The notes under the pieces were generated by a model. That model saw only the letters and a list, made by a program, of their open reading frames with translations. It did no database searches and was not told where the DNA came from. A program made the translations under genes and the position numbers. A stretch of DNA of 64,000 nt, from NCBI GenBank assembly GCA_019279435.1, contig JAAALK010000082.1, forward strand, positions 79,084,989 through 79,148,988, written 5' to 3'. Source of the stretch: Zizania palustris (Eukaryota > Streptophyta > Magnoliopsida > Poales > Poaceae). Shown here piece after piece: positions 9,851 to 19,120 of this stretch (position 1 is its first letter; the number at the start of each line of letters is the position of its first letter).

Positions 9851-12800
9851 CTAAAAACATGATAAGCAAAATTTCATTCATAAATGTATAAAAGCATAAT
9901 GCTTTACATAGTCGAAGATCCTAAGATAATTCTAAACCTGTGGGTTTGGCGGAGGCTGGCTGCTCGAAGCTTGGGACCGAGCTTGCTTCTGGCGTTGCCC
10001 TTCATCAATCCAAGCCTTGATCGCAGAGCGACCTTTGGCTCTCCATGAGGTTTGAAAGGCTTGCCAAGCAGCGGCCACACCTTCGGAAGGAGTAAGAAGC
10101 TGATTGTCGTCAAAGGCAATGGGAGCCGCCCCTGCGTTCAGAGTTATCAATTTGCCCAGATCTTCGTAGTAACGAAGTATGCCGATAGCAGCCACTTGTC
10201 CGGAGATTTCTCCATACCGAATGCCTGCTGTCTTCATTTGCTTCGCTGCTCCTTGGATCCTCTTCAGCCGTCGCAGCAGGGGGATGTTGTCATCTGAAGG
10301 AAGCATCCCAGTAGTACCAAAGTACTCTAGAACGCCTAGCAGTTGGTTCATGACCTCCGCAGCTACCTTCTCCGACTTCAGCTTGTCTTCAACTAAGGCA
10401 TCCTTTGCCGAAGTTAATTCTCTTACCACTCCAGAGAGCCTAGCTGCCTCCGTAGCTAAAGAATTTTTCTGGTTGAGTAGCTGGCTAGCTTCTTCGGCAG
10501 CTTTGGCTTTTTCTTCTTGATGCCTGACAAGCTCAGCTCCCGCCGTAGCGTGCTCCACCCGCATCTTTTCAATTTCCGCTCGAAGCACAATTTGTTCTGC
10601 TTCGAGCTCTTTGTTCGCAGCATCCAAGCTTTGTCTGGCCCTGCGCTCCGTTGAAACCATGTTGTCTAAGTGGGAAAGCCGACCTTCGGAGATAGTAAGA
10701 TTTCGTTGAAGAGTTGTATTTTCCTCTCGAAGGCGAAGGCTTCCACGCTCATTTGAAATGTTTGCAGCTCGGGCCAAGACTGTTTGCTGCGAAGAGAAAA
10801 AACCAAAGTGAGAAATTATTTGTATATAAGTTTAATTTTGTTTTACAGATACTTCGTACCTGGTATGCTACACGCTCCATGGCAGCCTTAAGATCCGAGC
10901 TCTCCGCCTCACTCAAGATGGCCACCAAGTCCGTCTCCCCGACTTCGTGGCTAGCTCGATCCAAAGGCTCGAGCAAAGTCCGAAGCCCAGTTCTTCGCTC
11001 CAAGAAAGGAGCTAGAAGACGGTGCATGCTCAAGGCTTGCTGGTCATCTTCGTTTGGTGAAGGCCTGGAGTGCTGAGCCGTATCTTTTGGAGCTCTGGCA
11101 GACTGACCTCCCTCCATAGATTGGCTTTCATCTGTTGATTCAGACGGAGTTGATCCTGAGCTCGGAGCAGGGAGGTGGTCCATCTTGCCTTTGCCTTTTC
11201 TAGGTCCCATTTGAGTGACTCCTGGAATTGGCTCCGAAGTTGTCGAAGGCCCAGGAATTATATCTTCGGGACGGACCTCTTCCACGGGAGTAGATCCTGT
11301 TAAAACAAAGGTATTATACATTGTATAATTTCGTTGGAAAAAAGAACAAAAGAATGATGCGAAGTTTACCTTCGACGTTTTGGCGACGGGTGAGCATTGG
11401 GCTGCTTGGCAGGTCGAAGGCTACTCCAAAGTCCTCGTCGGAGTCAACAGTCAAATCTTCGACTATTGGAGCATCTTCGAGAGCGGTCGTTGTTACTTCA
11501 CCCGGAATCGAAGTTGGTTCTACAGCAGCTTCGACTCCGCCTTCGTTCTCAGGGGCTCCGTCTGGCGGTAAATTTTCTTGAGAAGTCGGAGTCCTCACTT
11601 GCTCAAGGTTGTCTTGAGACTCCGGCACGCTCGCAGCATCATCGATATTAGCTTCTGTTTGGGCTGCATCTTCATCGATCAGGCCAACAAGCATCCTGCC
11701 TTCATCCTCCAAGGAATCGGAGACCGAAGCTCTTGGGCTTGAAGGCGCAACAACTCTTGGCTTTCGAGCTACCTTCTTTAGTGGAGTCTTGGCAGAGCTC
11801 GAGGTTCCAACTTCGGCTTTTCTCTTTTTGGGCCCTTTCTCCGAAGGCACCCAATCCACAAGAGGGGGCGGAACAACTTCGAGTAGCCCCCATACTCGGT
11901 TGGACCGTTCCCAAGTACCAACCAATTTAATCCTCCATTCCTTCTCGGTCGGAGTCGGGATGCCCAGAATCTTCTCCGAATCTCGTACAATCTGCTCCGA
12001 AGTTATAGGGGTTGAAGAGGCTGAAAAATGAGTTAAGTTGGTTATTTCTTCGAATGAATATACATGACATATGTTGTTTTCGAAGTTACCTGCAGGGCTT
12101 GAGTTTGAAGAAATTTTGCGGAGACCGCCCTCCGAATCTTCCTCGAAGGTGATCAGCCAGTTGGCCATCAGAGGAGGGATCTGAAGCCCGAGGAATTCTT
12201 CTGCTAAGTCCCGCATGCTCAGGCGGCGACTAATTTTGTGGAGCAGGCTGAGGCGAGCTTCGAGTTGGCCAGGATCCGGATGCACAAGAGCTTCCTTTCG
12301 GAAGTTTATATCTTGCAAGGGTCCAGCTAGACGACTGCTCGCCCCAACTTCGGCATAAAACCACTTCAAGATCCAGTCGGTATACCATCTGGCGTTGATG
12401 GCCTTGGCGGGAAACCGAAGAGCAGACTCGTCTCGAAGCCTGAAGTTGATGCTTCCGAAGGCCACCGCCATCTTTTCACCTCCGGGGCCTACGAAGGTCT
12501 TTCGTTGGCACGAAGCTCTGTGCAGTGCTGTGAAGATTTCAGCCCTCCCTTCACAACCTTCGGCTCGCAACGCCCATTTGAAGATGGCCAGACGTGCTAC
12601 TGCATTTGGAGAAAGCTGGGGGAGAGTAACATGGAATAAATCCAATACCTCCGCTAAGAAGTCAACTGCTGGAAGCCCTAAACCAGCTTCAAAGAAGGCT
12701 TCGAAGACAACCACTTCTCCAGGCCTTGGGGACGGAATGACTTCCTTCCCAGGTTTGCGAACCATGATCCCAAAACTGATTTTGCCTTCTATTGCAGCCG

Positions 12801-13041
12801 CGAGTGATTCCCTCTTGCAGGTTGAAGGCCCCAATTGATAGGACTGATCAGTGTACTTTGTCAACGCCGGGAAGAGGTCATGAGGGCCAACATTTTGGGG
12901 ATTTCTCCCCGCCGCCGCCATTGCTGCCATTGCTGGTGTCGGAGTTGCCATCGCCGATGTTGCAGCTGCCGCTGCTGCCGCAGCCTGCTGCCAAGCCAGG
13001 GTTGAAGCCGCTCCAGGACCCTTGAAACTGGTTTTCGCCGT
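9404..13041 (-). CDS. TE2 antisense spliced gene, PF04195-like N-terminus with coiled coil
   Basis: Five exons on the strand opposite gag-pol: 12951(13041)-12090, 12020-11370, 11296-10860, 10786-9938 and 9850-9404. All four introns are short and GT-AG (69, 73, 73 and 87 bp). From the ATG at 12951 the exons total 3246 nt, exactly 1082 codons with stop, and the phases match across every junction. The N-terminus (GEVVVFEAFFEAGLGLPAVD, then LSPNAVARLAIFKWALRAEG) resembles the plant 'putative gypsy type transposon' family (Pfam Transposase_28). A basic NLS-like patch (GPKKRKAEVG...LKKVARKPR) follows, then a long coiled coil in exon 4 and an acidic tail. The ATG of the TE1 homolog aligns with ACG at 13041-13039, so the original start is probably lost. 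A TATA box lies about 105 bp upstream of that point. Biochemical function unknown. Confidence 0.85.
9938..10786 (-). CDS. Antisense gene exon 4 (long coiled coil)
   Basis: Begins after the acceptor CTCTTCGCAG. It encodes a Glu/Leu/Arg/Ala-rich stretch of about 150 residues with heptad character (RLREENTTLQRNL, ERRARQSLDAANKELEAEQ), typical of a coiled coil. A less charged region follows (LEYFGTTG, RRLKRIQGAAKQMK, GIRYGEISGQVAAIGIL). The TE1 homolog keeps both parts, with LEYFGTM and GVRYGEISRQ. The coiled coil suggests self-association or a partner protein; no catalytic motif is seen. Confidence 0.8.
10860..11296 (-). CDS. Antisense gene exon 3
   Basis: Entered through the intron 11297-11369 (GTAAACTTCG...TTTTAACAG) in phase 1. 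It encodes a Pro/Ser-rich linker, then LSMHRLLAPFLERRTGLRTL and HEVGETDLVAILSEAE. TE1 has a close match (LLAPFLEQRTGLQALLEPLS, about 28750-28805). The exon ends in phase 0 at CCAG|GTACGAAG. Confidence 0.8.
11370..12951 (-). CDS. Antisense gene exons 1-2 (PF04195-like domain, NLS-like patch)
   Basis: The 69-bp intron 12021-12089 (GTAACTTCG...TTTTTCAG) separates the two exons. It is a multiple of three without a stop, so the region also reads as one frame. Exon 1 holds the conserved domain: GEVVVFEAFFEAGLGLPAVD, FHVTLPQLSPNAVARLAIFK and the WYTDWILKWFYAEVG block. Exon 2 holds ERSNRVWGLLEVVPPPLVDW, a bipartite-like basic patch and an acidic Ser/Glu-rich linker. TE1 has an intron at the same place (54100-54174), which supports real splicing rather than a single long ORF. 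Confidence 0.82.
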
Positions 13042-13144
13042 GGGATCGCACCGATCGTTTGAGGAGAAAAATGGAGGTTAAGGTTTGTTTGATGGCTTGT
13101 TTGCACGAAAGCGGTGGAAAGGTACTCGAGAAGGGTCTGGGCCC

Positions 13145-13154
13145 TCTATTTATA
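13145..13154 (-). promoter_or_regulatory. TATA box of TE2 antisense gene
   Basis: Minus-strand CTATAAATAG inside GGGCTATAAATAGAGGG, about 105 bp upstream of the ancestral start position 13041. TE1 has TTATAAAAA at 55166-55174, 97 bp upstream of its ATG. The shared position suggests a promoter independent of the LTR. Confidence 0.65.
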
Positions 13155-13470
13155 GCCCAGACCACGATTTTTTACCATTTGCATCTACTGTTTCGCATTC
13201 TTAACCGTTACTTTGTTGCGGAATTAACGCATCACGTAACTTCCGTTAGAAGTCAAAAGCCAACGACTATTTTTTTCAAGTCTAAAAAGGCTTTCAGGCT
13301 TTTCGAGTTAATTCTAAGACAGTTCGAATGTAATTTTCTTAGAAGTTGATTCGAAGTTTTACATTTCCACGTACTTCGGAGATAAATTAAATCTGCTAAC
13401 CCCTACGCATGATTATTTTTCTTGCGTATACTGCTCTCCTAACATTACAGATTTAACGAAGAAGCGTATT

Positions 13471-13481
13471 CGAGGGGCTAC
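13471..13481 (+). other. TE2 polypurine tract
   Basis: CGAGGGGCTAC directly abuts the 3' LTR. The same string abuts the TE1 3' LTR at 55555-55565. Primes plus-strand DNA synthesis in this class. Confidence 0.7.
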
Positions 13482-13975
13482 TGTTGAGGGAAAATATTCC
13501 ATCCTCAGGGTTATTGCAGTAACCAGACAAAAGCAGGCGATTGAATAAAAGGTTTCCAGCACGTATCTCCGGGGATGCATTGAATCAAGTTCGAAGTATG
13601 ATGACGGACTCTAGTTCGGAGTATATCTTCGAACTTGGACTCTTCCGAGAGCTTCTTTGCCAGCTAAGATGGAAGACTTATCTTCTTTCTCATTAGATTA
13701 GTCTTTACCATTTTAGCCCTATAAAGGGTACTAAATAGTTTCCACTATGTCGGTTGTAATAGAGGGGTAAAAGGGTCTTTTCCTTAATGTTTGGGCCTAT
13801 AAATACCACCCATTTTACCCTGTAATAAGGACCGAATACAAGTTATTCAATACACACTTTCGAACTATTTTAAGCTATTATCCTTTCGGAGTCTTAGAAT
13901 AGTTTACTTCGCAAACACTTCGTTTGTTAGTTTCTAATCTTCAGAAATCTATTAGCGTAATCTTTTACGCCAACA
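13482..13975 (+). repeat. TE2 3' LTR
   Basis: 494 bp, nearly identical to 2818-3313 with scattered substitutions. It is followed by the second CTTAC TSD copy (13976-13980). Confidence 0.95.
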
Positions 13976-16029
13976 CTTACTGTGCCTCTCCCGGAGGAAA
14001 CACTCCTCCTCTATCTTGCAGCCACAGGCTCCACAGTAAGTGCAGTACTGGTCAGGGAAGTTGAGCTTAAGGGAAAGCTGGTACAGAACCCAGTTTATTT
14101 TGTTTTAGAAGCTTTGTCCGAAGCTAAGATAAGATACTCCGAGCTCGAGAAATTTGCTTATGCCCTGGTAATGGCCTCGCGGAAGCTAAGGCATTATTTT
14201 CTGGCGCATAACTTAATCATTCCTACCTCGTACCCTCTTGGTGATATGCTCCGAAGCAAAGATTCTACGGGGAGGATTGGGAAATGGGCTATCGAGCTAG
14301 CCCCCTTCGGAATTTCCTTCACAGCAAGAACAACTATCAAATCCCAAATCATAGCTGACTTCGTAGCAGAATGTACTCCATCTGCAGTTTGGGCTCCTGA
14401 GGAGCCCTCCGAAGGTTTATGGACAATATTTTCTAACGGAGCTTATCAGGCATCTGGCACCGGAGCTGGAGCAGTCATCATATCACCGTTAGGGCAGAAG
14501 GCCATGTATTCTGCGAGGCTCAACTTTAAGACCACCAATAATATCGCAGAATACGAAGGGGTCCTGCTAGGCCTCCGAAAGGCAAAGGCACTTGGAGCAG
14601 CAAGGATAATAATTAAAACAGATTCCCATGTCGTCACAGCATTCAAAGGATTTTCTATTCGAAGCATCCCTCGAACAGATAATCAACTTGCAGACATTCT
14701 GGCAAAGGCTGCAGCCGGAGCATTGGACCTCCCGGAGGGTGCTTTTTATGAAGAACTAGTCAAGCCTACAGTCAATCAGTTACCCTCCGCAGAAGTCCTT
14801 TGCATTCCAACTGCAGATTGGCGGGCTCCGATAATGGGTGTCTTGCAAGGTACCGTAGATTCTTCAGAAGGTCCGGATTCCCGAAGGTTACAAGCAAGGG
14901 CTCGAAATTATAAGCTTGTCAATGGGATGTTGTACAAAGCCGGAGTGTGTTCTCCTCTACTCCGGTGCATCTCTCAACCCAAAGGCCAAGACATACTTCG
15001 GGACATTCACGAAGGTTTATGTGGAAGCCACTTAGCCCCTCGCGCTCTAGTAGGCAAAACACTTTGGCAGGGGCTCTACTGGTCGACAATTGTAAGAGAT
15101 GCGGAGGAGTTGGTCCGAACCTGCCAAGGATGCCAGTGGATGGGAAGACGAAGCCACCGTACGCCAGTCCCACTTCAAGTTATTGCCCCGGTGTGGCCAA
15201 TGGCTCGATGGGGAATGGACCTCATAGGCCCTTTTCCAATGGCCAAAGGCAGCTTGAAGTTTGCAGTGGTAGCAATTGAATATTTTTCAAAGTGTGTCGA
15301 AGTAGAACCATTGACTGCTATCACTTCAAGGAATGTGGAAAAAATTTTCTCGTAGAATATTATATGCAGGTTCGGAGTGCCAAGGGAGCTAACCGTGGAT
15401 AATGGAACCCAGATCGAAGCTTACACATTCAAATATTTTTGTGAAGAACTGGGCATTAAGTTATGCTTCGCAACAGTGCGCCATCCACAATCCAACGGAG
15501 CTGTCAAGCGAGCCAACGGGAACATCCTCTCCGGTCTGAATCGAAGGATTGTCGTGTTAGCCAAGGGGTTGTGGGTCGAAGAACTTCCTAAGATCTTGTG
15601 CTCCATTCGAACCACTCAAGCCAGGTCCACAGGCTTTACCCCATTTAGACTACTATTAGGAGATGAGGCCATGACTCCTACGGAGCTCAGGGGTGGATCC
15701 CTTCGTGTAGTGCAACCCGGAGATGAAGACAAGAGGAACACTTCGCTGGACTTGTCAGAAGAAACAAGGCTTCGAGCTATCGCCAATCTGATGAAGTACC
15801 AAGGCCAAACAAGAACATGGTATGACCCGAAGATAAAGCTGAACGAGGTTAGACCAGGTCATCTAGTTTGCGAAGTGTAATAGCCCTGAGGAAGCTAGGA
15901 AATAAATGGGAAGGACCATATATTATCCCACGCTCAGGGAGCCCCAGATCGTTTAAATTAGCTAATTTAGAAGGGGAAGAATTGAAACATGCATGGCATG
16001 CGGAGCACCTTAAGCGTTATTACGCTTAG
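13976..16029 (+). pseudogene. pol: TE1 pol, second part: RNase H, archaeal-type RNase H, integrase
   Basis: Continues TE1 pol after TE2. RNase H (ETLLLYLAATGSTVSAVLV) is followed by the archaeal-type RNase H (TIFSNGAYQASGTGAGAV, NNIAEYEGVLLGLRKA). Here the usual SDGA reads SNGA, and an in-frame deletion near 14640 removes part of the domain. The integrase keeps its HHCC module (HEGLCGSH...CQGC, about 15010-15135). Its DDE core reads MDLIGPFP, VDNGTQ and then GAVKRANGN, where the catalytic Glu is Lys (codon 15506-15508). TAG at about 15353 and a frameshift near 15871 break it. The pol end is TAG 16027-16029 after HAEHLKRYYA. Confidence 0.9.
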
Positions 16030-16066
16030 GGGCTCCTTGTAATCACTTGTAACAATTCCTTTTCTA

Positions 16067-16072
16067 AATAAA
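16067..16072 (+). terminator. AATAAA 38 nt after TE1 pol stop
   Basis: Same distance and flanking context as at 8621 in TE2. Candidate internal poly(A) signal. Confidence 0.4.
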
Positions 16073-16214
16073 GTGGAGAGTCGAATTTTTTTGCTCTTAG
16101 AATATCCCTTACTCCTGGTGGACGCATCAGGAGGACGGAGATGCTTGCGGAGCCAAGCATCTTTCTAAGGACTCGAGAAGCAGCCTGCGAACCATGGGTT
16201 CAAGGGCTTCGCTA

Positions 16215-16800
16215 CAGCCTACGGATTCCAGGCTCCGGCTTGTTAGGATCCATAGAAGAGTCTAAGGACTTTAAAAGAACAGATTTCCGGCCTCCGGGTT
16301 CGAGGTATCTGTAAAAAAGCCAAAGGTGGCCAGCCTACGTATTCCAGGCTCCGGCTTGTTAGGATCCGTAGAAGAGTCTAAGGACTTTAAAAGAACAGAT
16401 TTCTGGCCTTCGGGTTCGAAGTATTTGTAAAAGAGCCGAAGGTGGCCAGCCTACGGATTCTAGGCCTCGTCTTGTTAGGATCTGTAGAAGAGTCCTAGGA
16501 CTTTAAAGATAAACAGACTTCTGGCCCTCGGGTTCGAAGTATCTGTAAAAGAGCCGAAGGTGGCCAGCCTACGGATTCTAGGCTCCGGCTTGTTAGGATC
16601 CGTAGAAGAGTCTAAGGACTTTAAAAGAACAGATTTCTGGCCTCTGGGTTCGAAGTATCTGTAAAAGAGCCGAAGGTGGCCAGCCTATGGATTCCAGGCC
16701 TCGGCTTGTTAGAATCCGTAGAAGAGTCCAAGGACTTTAAAGATAAACAGACTTCCGGCCTGCGGGTTCAAAGCATCTGTAAAAGAGTCGAAGGTGACCA
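16215..16800 (+). repeat. Five tandem copies of a 116-bp unit in TE1 spacer
   Basis: Unit starts CAGCCTACGGATTC at 16215, 16331, 16447, 16565 and 16681 (spacings 116, 116, 118, 116). Each copy includes GGCTTGTTAGGATCCGTAGA and AAAAGAGCCGAAGGTGGC. The array lies just after pol, like the shorter-unit array in TE2. Confidence 0.92.
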
Positions 16801-17077
16801 AGCAATAAGGTTTCAAGGCTCCGGCCAACGAGACACTTTTAAAGTCCTAAGCGACTAGTATAAGAGACTGCAAATAAAAAATTCAGCTCCGACACTTACA
16901 AAAATCATAATACGAACCTATGTTCGAAGAACCCTACGAAAAGGTAAAATATGGTTATTAAGTATTGTGCGAAGCATCAAATTGTTATGCACATCATTGT
17001 GACCGACGAACCTTTTTGCAACGCGTAAGGTCCCCCACCCACAAGGATGGGTAGGAGGGTAAAGAAAAAACAAGATG
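16801..17077. other. TE1 spacer remnant before TE6
   Basis: AT-rich, no supported gene. It includes a C/G-rich patch at about 17028-17060. It ends at AGATG (17073-17077), the left TSD of TE6. Confidence 0.6.
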
Positions 17078-19056
17078 TGAGAAACCAAGTGTTGGTTTCG
17101 GTGCTAGTGATGAGTGATTGACAGGCTTTTACCCCAAGGTTCGAAGGGGTACCTCCGAAGGGGGTTCGGAGGTTGGACCTCCGAAGGGTGTTCGGAGGTG
17201 GTTTCACCGAAGGGTGTTCGGTAGTTTGGTTGCTGCAGCTGTGGCAGCGGAGTGTGCCTGTCGGAGGGGTCCGATAGTACACGATGACTGGGTGTGTACC
17301 GAACGCTTCGGTACTGGCGGTACACCGGAGTGTGTACCGGAGGTTGCTAACCCGGAGAGGTCTCCGGAGTACTGGATACACTTGTCTGCTTATCTGTGGT
17401 GCACAGGGACTTCGGAGGCGACGGACAGGTTCGCGGCAGGTGAACTTGGGTCAAGCGGGAGGCTTGATGCCAGGGGAGCAGGGAGCTCCGTCACAGTGGC
17501 TACGAAGGGGTCTGGGTCGGTCCTCGGGTCGAGGTGCGCCAGGTGAAGTCAGAGAGTGCGGAGCGTGGCTCCGGCTGAAGGTACTCCGAGACAAAGTCCT
17601 CGGAGGTGAGGCACTTCGAAGGTACTCCGAATGGAGTGACTTCGGAGTTGGATGGATCAAGTCCTCTGCGGAGGCAAGGAGTTCGAAGTGTGCTCCGGAG
17701 GGAGACATTCGAAGGGTACCCGACGAAGGTCTCAGAAGTCGAGGCACATCGAAGGCATGGTCCGGGTGAGGCTCGTCGAGAAGTGTGCTCGGGGAGAGAC
17801 ACTGCGACGAAGTGCTCATGGAATGCTTCGTGCGGAGGCCTTGGACGAAGGAGGGACTTCGAAGGGTGATACTCCGAAGGTGGGGCTTCGGAGTGTGGTT
17901 GTCTTGTGGTACTTCGACCTGCATGGCTTCGGTACACGGACTAACGGAGTTCGAGCTGGGCGGAAGCTGCGAAGCCATGGTGGTCCACTCCGGAGGTGTT
18001 GGTGCGAAGGCCCAAGGGCTTTGACGGCTTCGGCTCAAAACCGTCACTGTATCGAAGGCTGACTTTGGTGAAGCGAAGGCCATCTGGCTCAAGGCTTCTC
18101 ACCGAAGCTACCGCACCCCTCGCGTGCGAAGGGGGGCTTCGGAAAGGTCAAAGGCTACAAGTCTGACAGTGTCTGCTCTGCAAAAAGCTGGCGCTGTCCC
18201 CTCTGCAAAGGCTGACAGAGAAGCCTCTAATAAAGTTGACTACCTTTTGTACCCCTCAGTTCTGTAGAGACAAAACCAATGTAAACCCTAGGGGTAAAGT
18301 AGTCAATTCCTTTGGGTGAACTGTGGGCTATAAATATGGGGGCTCGGTAGGTAACATTTAACACTTTGAGCATTTACTGTTGAGCTCCTGTACTAGCCAC
18401 ACACTTCGTTGTATTCATCCAGAGTTCAATTTTATTGTGTTCCTTGTTCAAGCGGCGAAGCCCTGCTTCTGTGTGCTTTTTCCTTGAGCTTGTTTTACAT
18501 ACCTCGCTAGTTGTAGTGCACCGAAGCCTGTCTAGGCGAAGGGTGTTTTGTGCGAAGTGTGTTTTCAGTGTGCTGTCGCTATGTGTAACAGGAGGCGAGA
18601 CCTCGCTGCTTACTAGCGAAGCTCTGATCGAAGCCCGTGTTTTTATCGTGTCTGTGACTCTAGCGAAGTCTGTCAGTGTACGTTTAGACCTTCGTGTACG
18701 AAGCCCAGCACCAGTTGCTGCTGCCAAGTACTTGGTCGAAGTCCTCAGTGGGGCGTCCACTCTTGCGAAGGGTGAAGTGCGAAGCCTGCTCGAAGCACCC
18801 TATGTGCGGAGCCTGCACTGTTTTAGCAGTGTAGATTTTCGAGGGTTGTAAGTGGAGCGAAGTCTTCTTGGCTTCGAACTTTTGGTCCTGCGAAGCCTGT
18901 GTTCGGAGCTGTCAAAACACCTCCGAACCAGACCTTCGAAGGTAGTGTTCGAAGCCTGTTCCGCAGAAGACAGAACTAAAACCGAAGGCTAGTTTTTAGC
19001 CCGAAATTTTAAAAGCTCCCATTCACCCCCCTCTGGTCGCCGTTTCCGGTCCAACA
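17078..19056 (+). repeat. TE6 5' LTR
   Basis: 1979 bp. Very rich in CGAAG/CTTCG and CCGAAG words. It contains TATAAATA at 18329-18336, ends TCCAACA and abuts the PBS. Open frames within it recur in the 3' LTR and are not genes. Confidence 0.95.
18329..18336 (+). promoter_or_regulatory. TATA box of TE6 5' LTR
   Basis: GGGCTATAAATATGGGG context, repeated at 27136-27143 in the 3' LTR. Likely promoter of the element RNA. Confidence 0.6.
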
Positions 19057-19058
19057 AT

Positions 19059-19070
19059 TGGTATCAGAGC
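19059..19070 (+). other. TE6 primer-binding site (initiator Met tRNA)
   Basis: TGGTATCAGAGC, complementary to the 3' end of plant initiator Met tRNA, two bases after the 5' LTR. Confidence 0.9.
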
Positions 19071-19120
19071 AGGATAAGATCACCAGTTGACCTTAACCGG
19101 TTATGTGATCTATTGGCGAC

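Larger units (their letters stand above)
2818..13975 (+). mobile_element. TE2: complete-ended Ty3/gypsy (Tat-type) retrotransposon with antisense gene
   Basis: 11.2 kb, bounded by LTRs of 496 and 494 bp (TGTTGG...CCAACA) and by TSD CTTAC. It contains a PBS, gag-pol on the plus strand (3374-8583), a tandem-repeat spacer, an antisense spliced gene (9404-13041), a polypurine tract and the 3' LTR. It belongs to the same broad family as TE1, whose pol it interrupts. gag-pol has about eight nonsense codons and a deletion in the integrase N-terminus, so any movement would need proteins from another copy. The antisense gene frame is unbroken apart from its presumed original start codon. Confidence 0.96.

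Noticed and set aside
9362..13025. Plus-strand ORFs over the antisense gene (for example 12395-12838)
   Set aside because: Shadows of the minus-strand exons, which have the splice signals, phase agreement and homology to TE1.
16215..16800. Possible CRISPR-like array
   Set aside because: Units are contiguous tandem repeats with no unique spacers, in a plant retrotransposon.
17118..18092. ORFs of 140-213 codons in GC-rich DNA, recurring at 25922-26909
   Set aside because: Both sets lie at the same positions in the two TE6 LTRs. Composition from CGAAG/CCTCCG words keeps frames open; no protein family is recognised.
19057..19075. Match to initiator Met tRNA considered as a tRNA gene
   Set aside because: Only the 12-base primer-binding match is present; no cloverleaf sequence follows. 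The same holds at 45669 and 50651.
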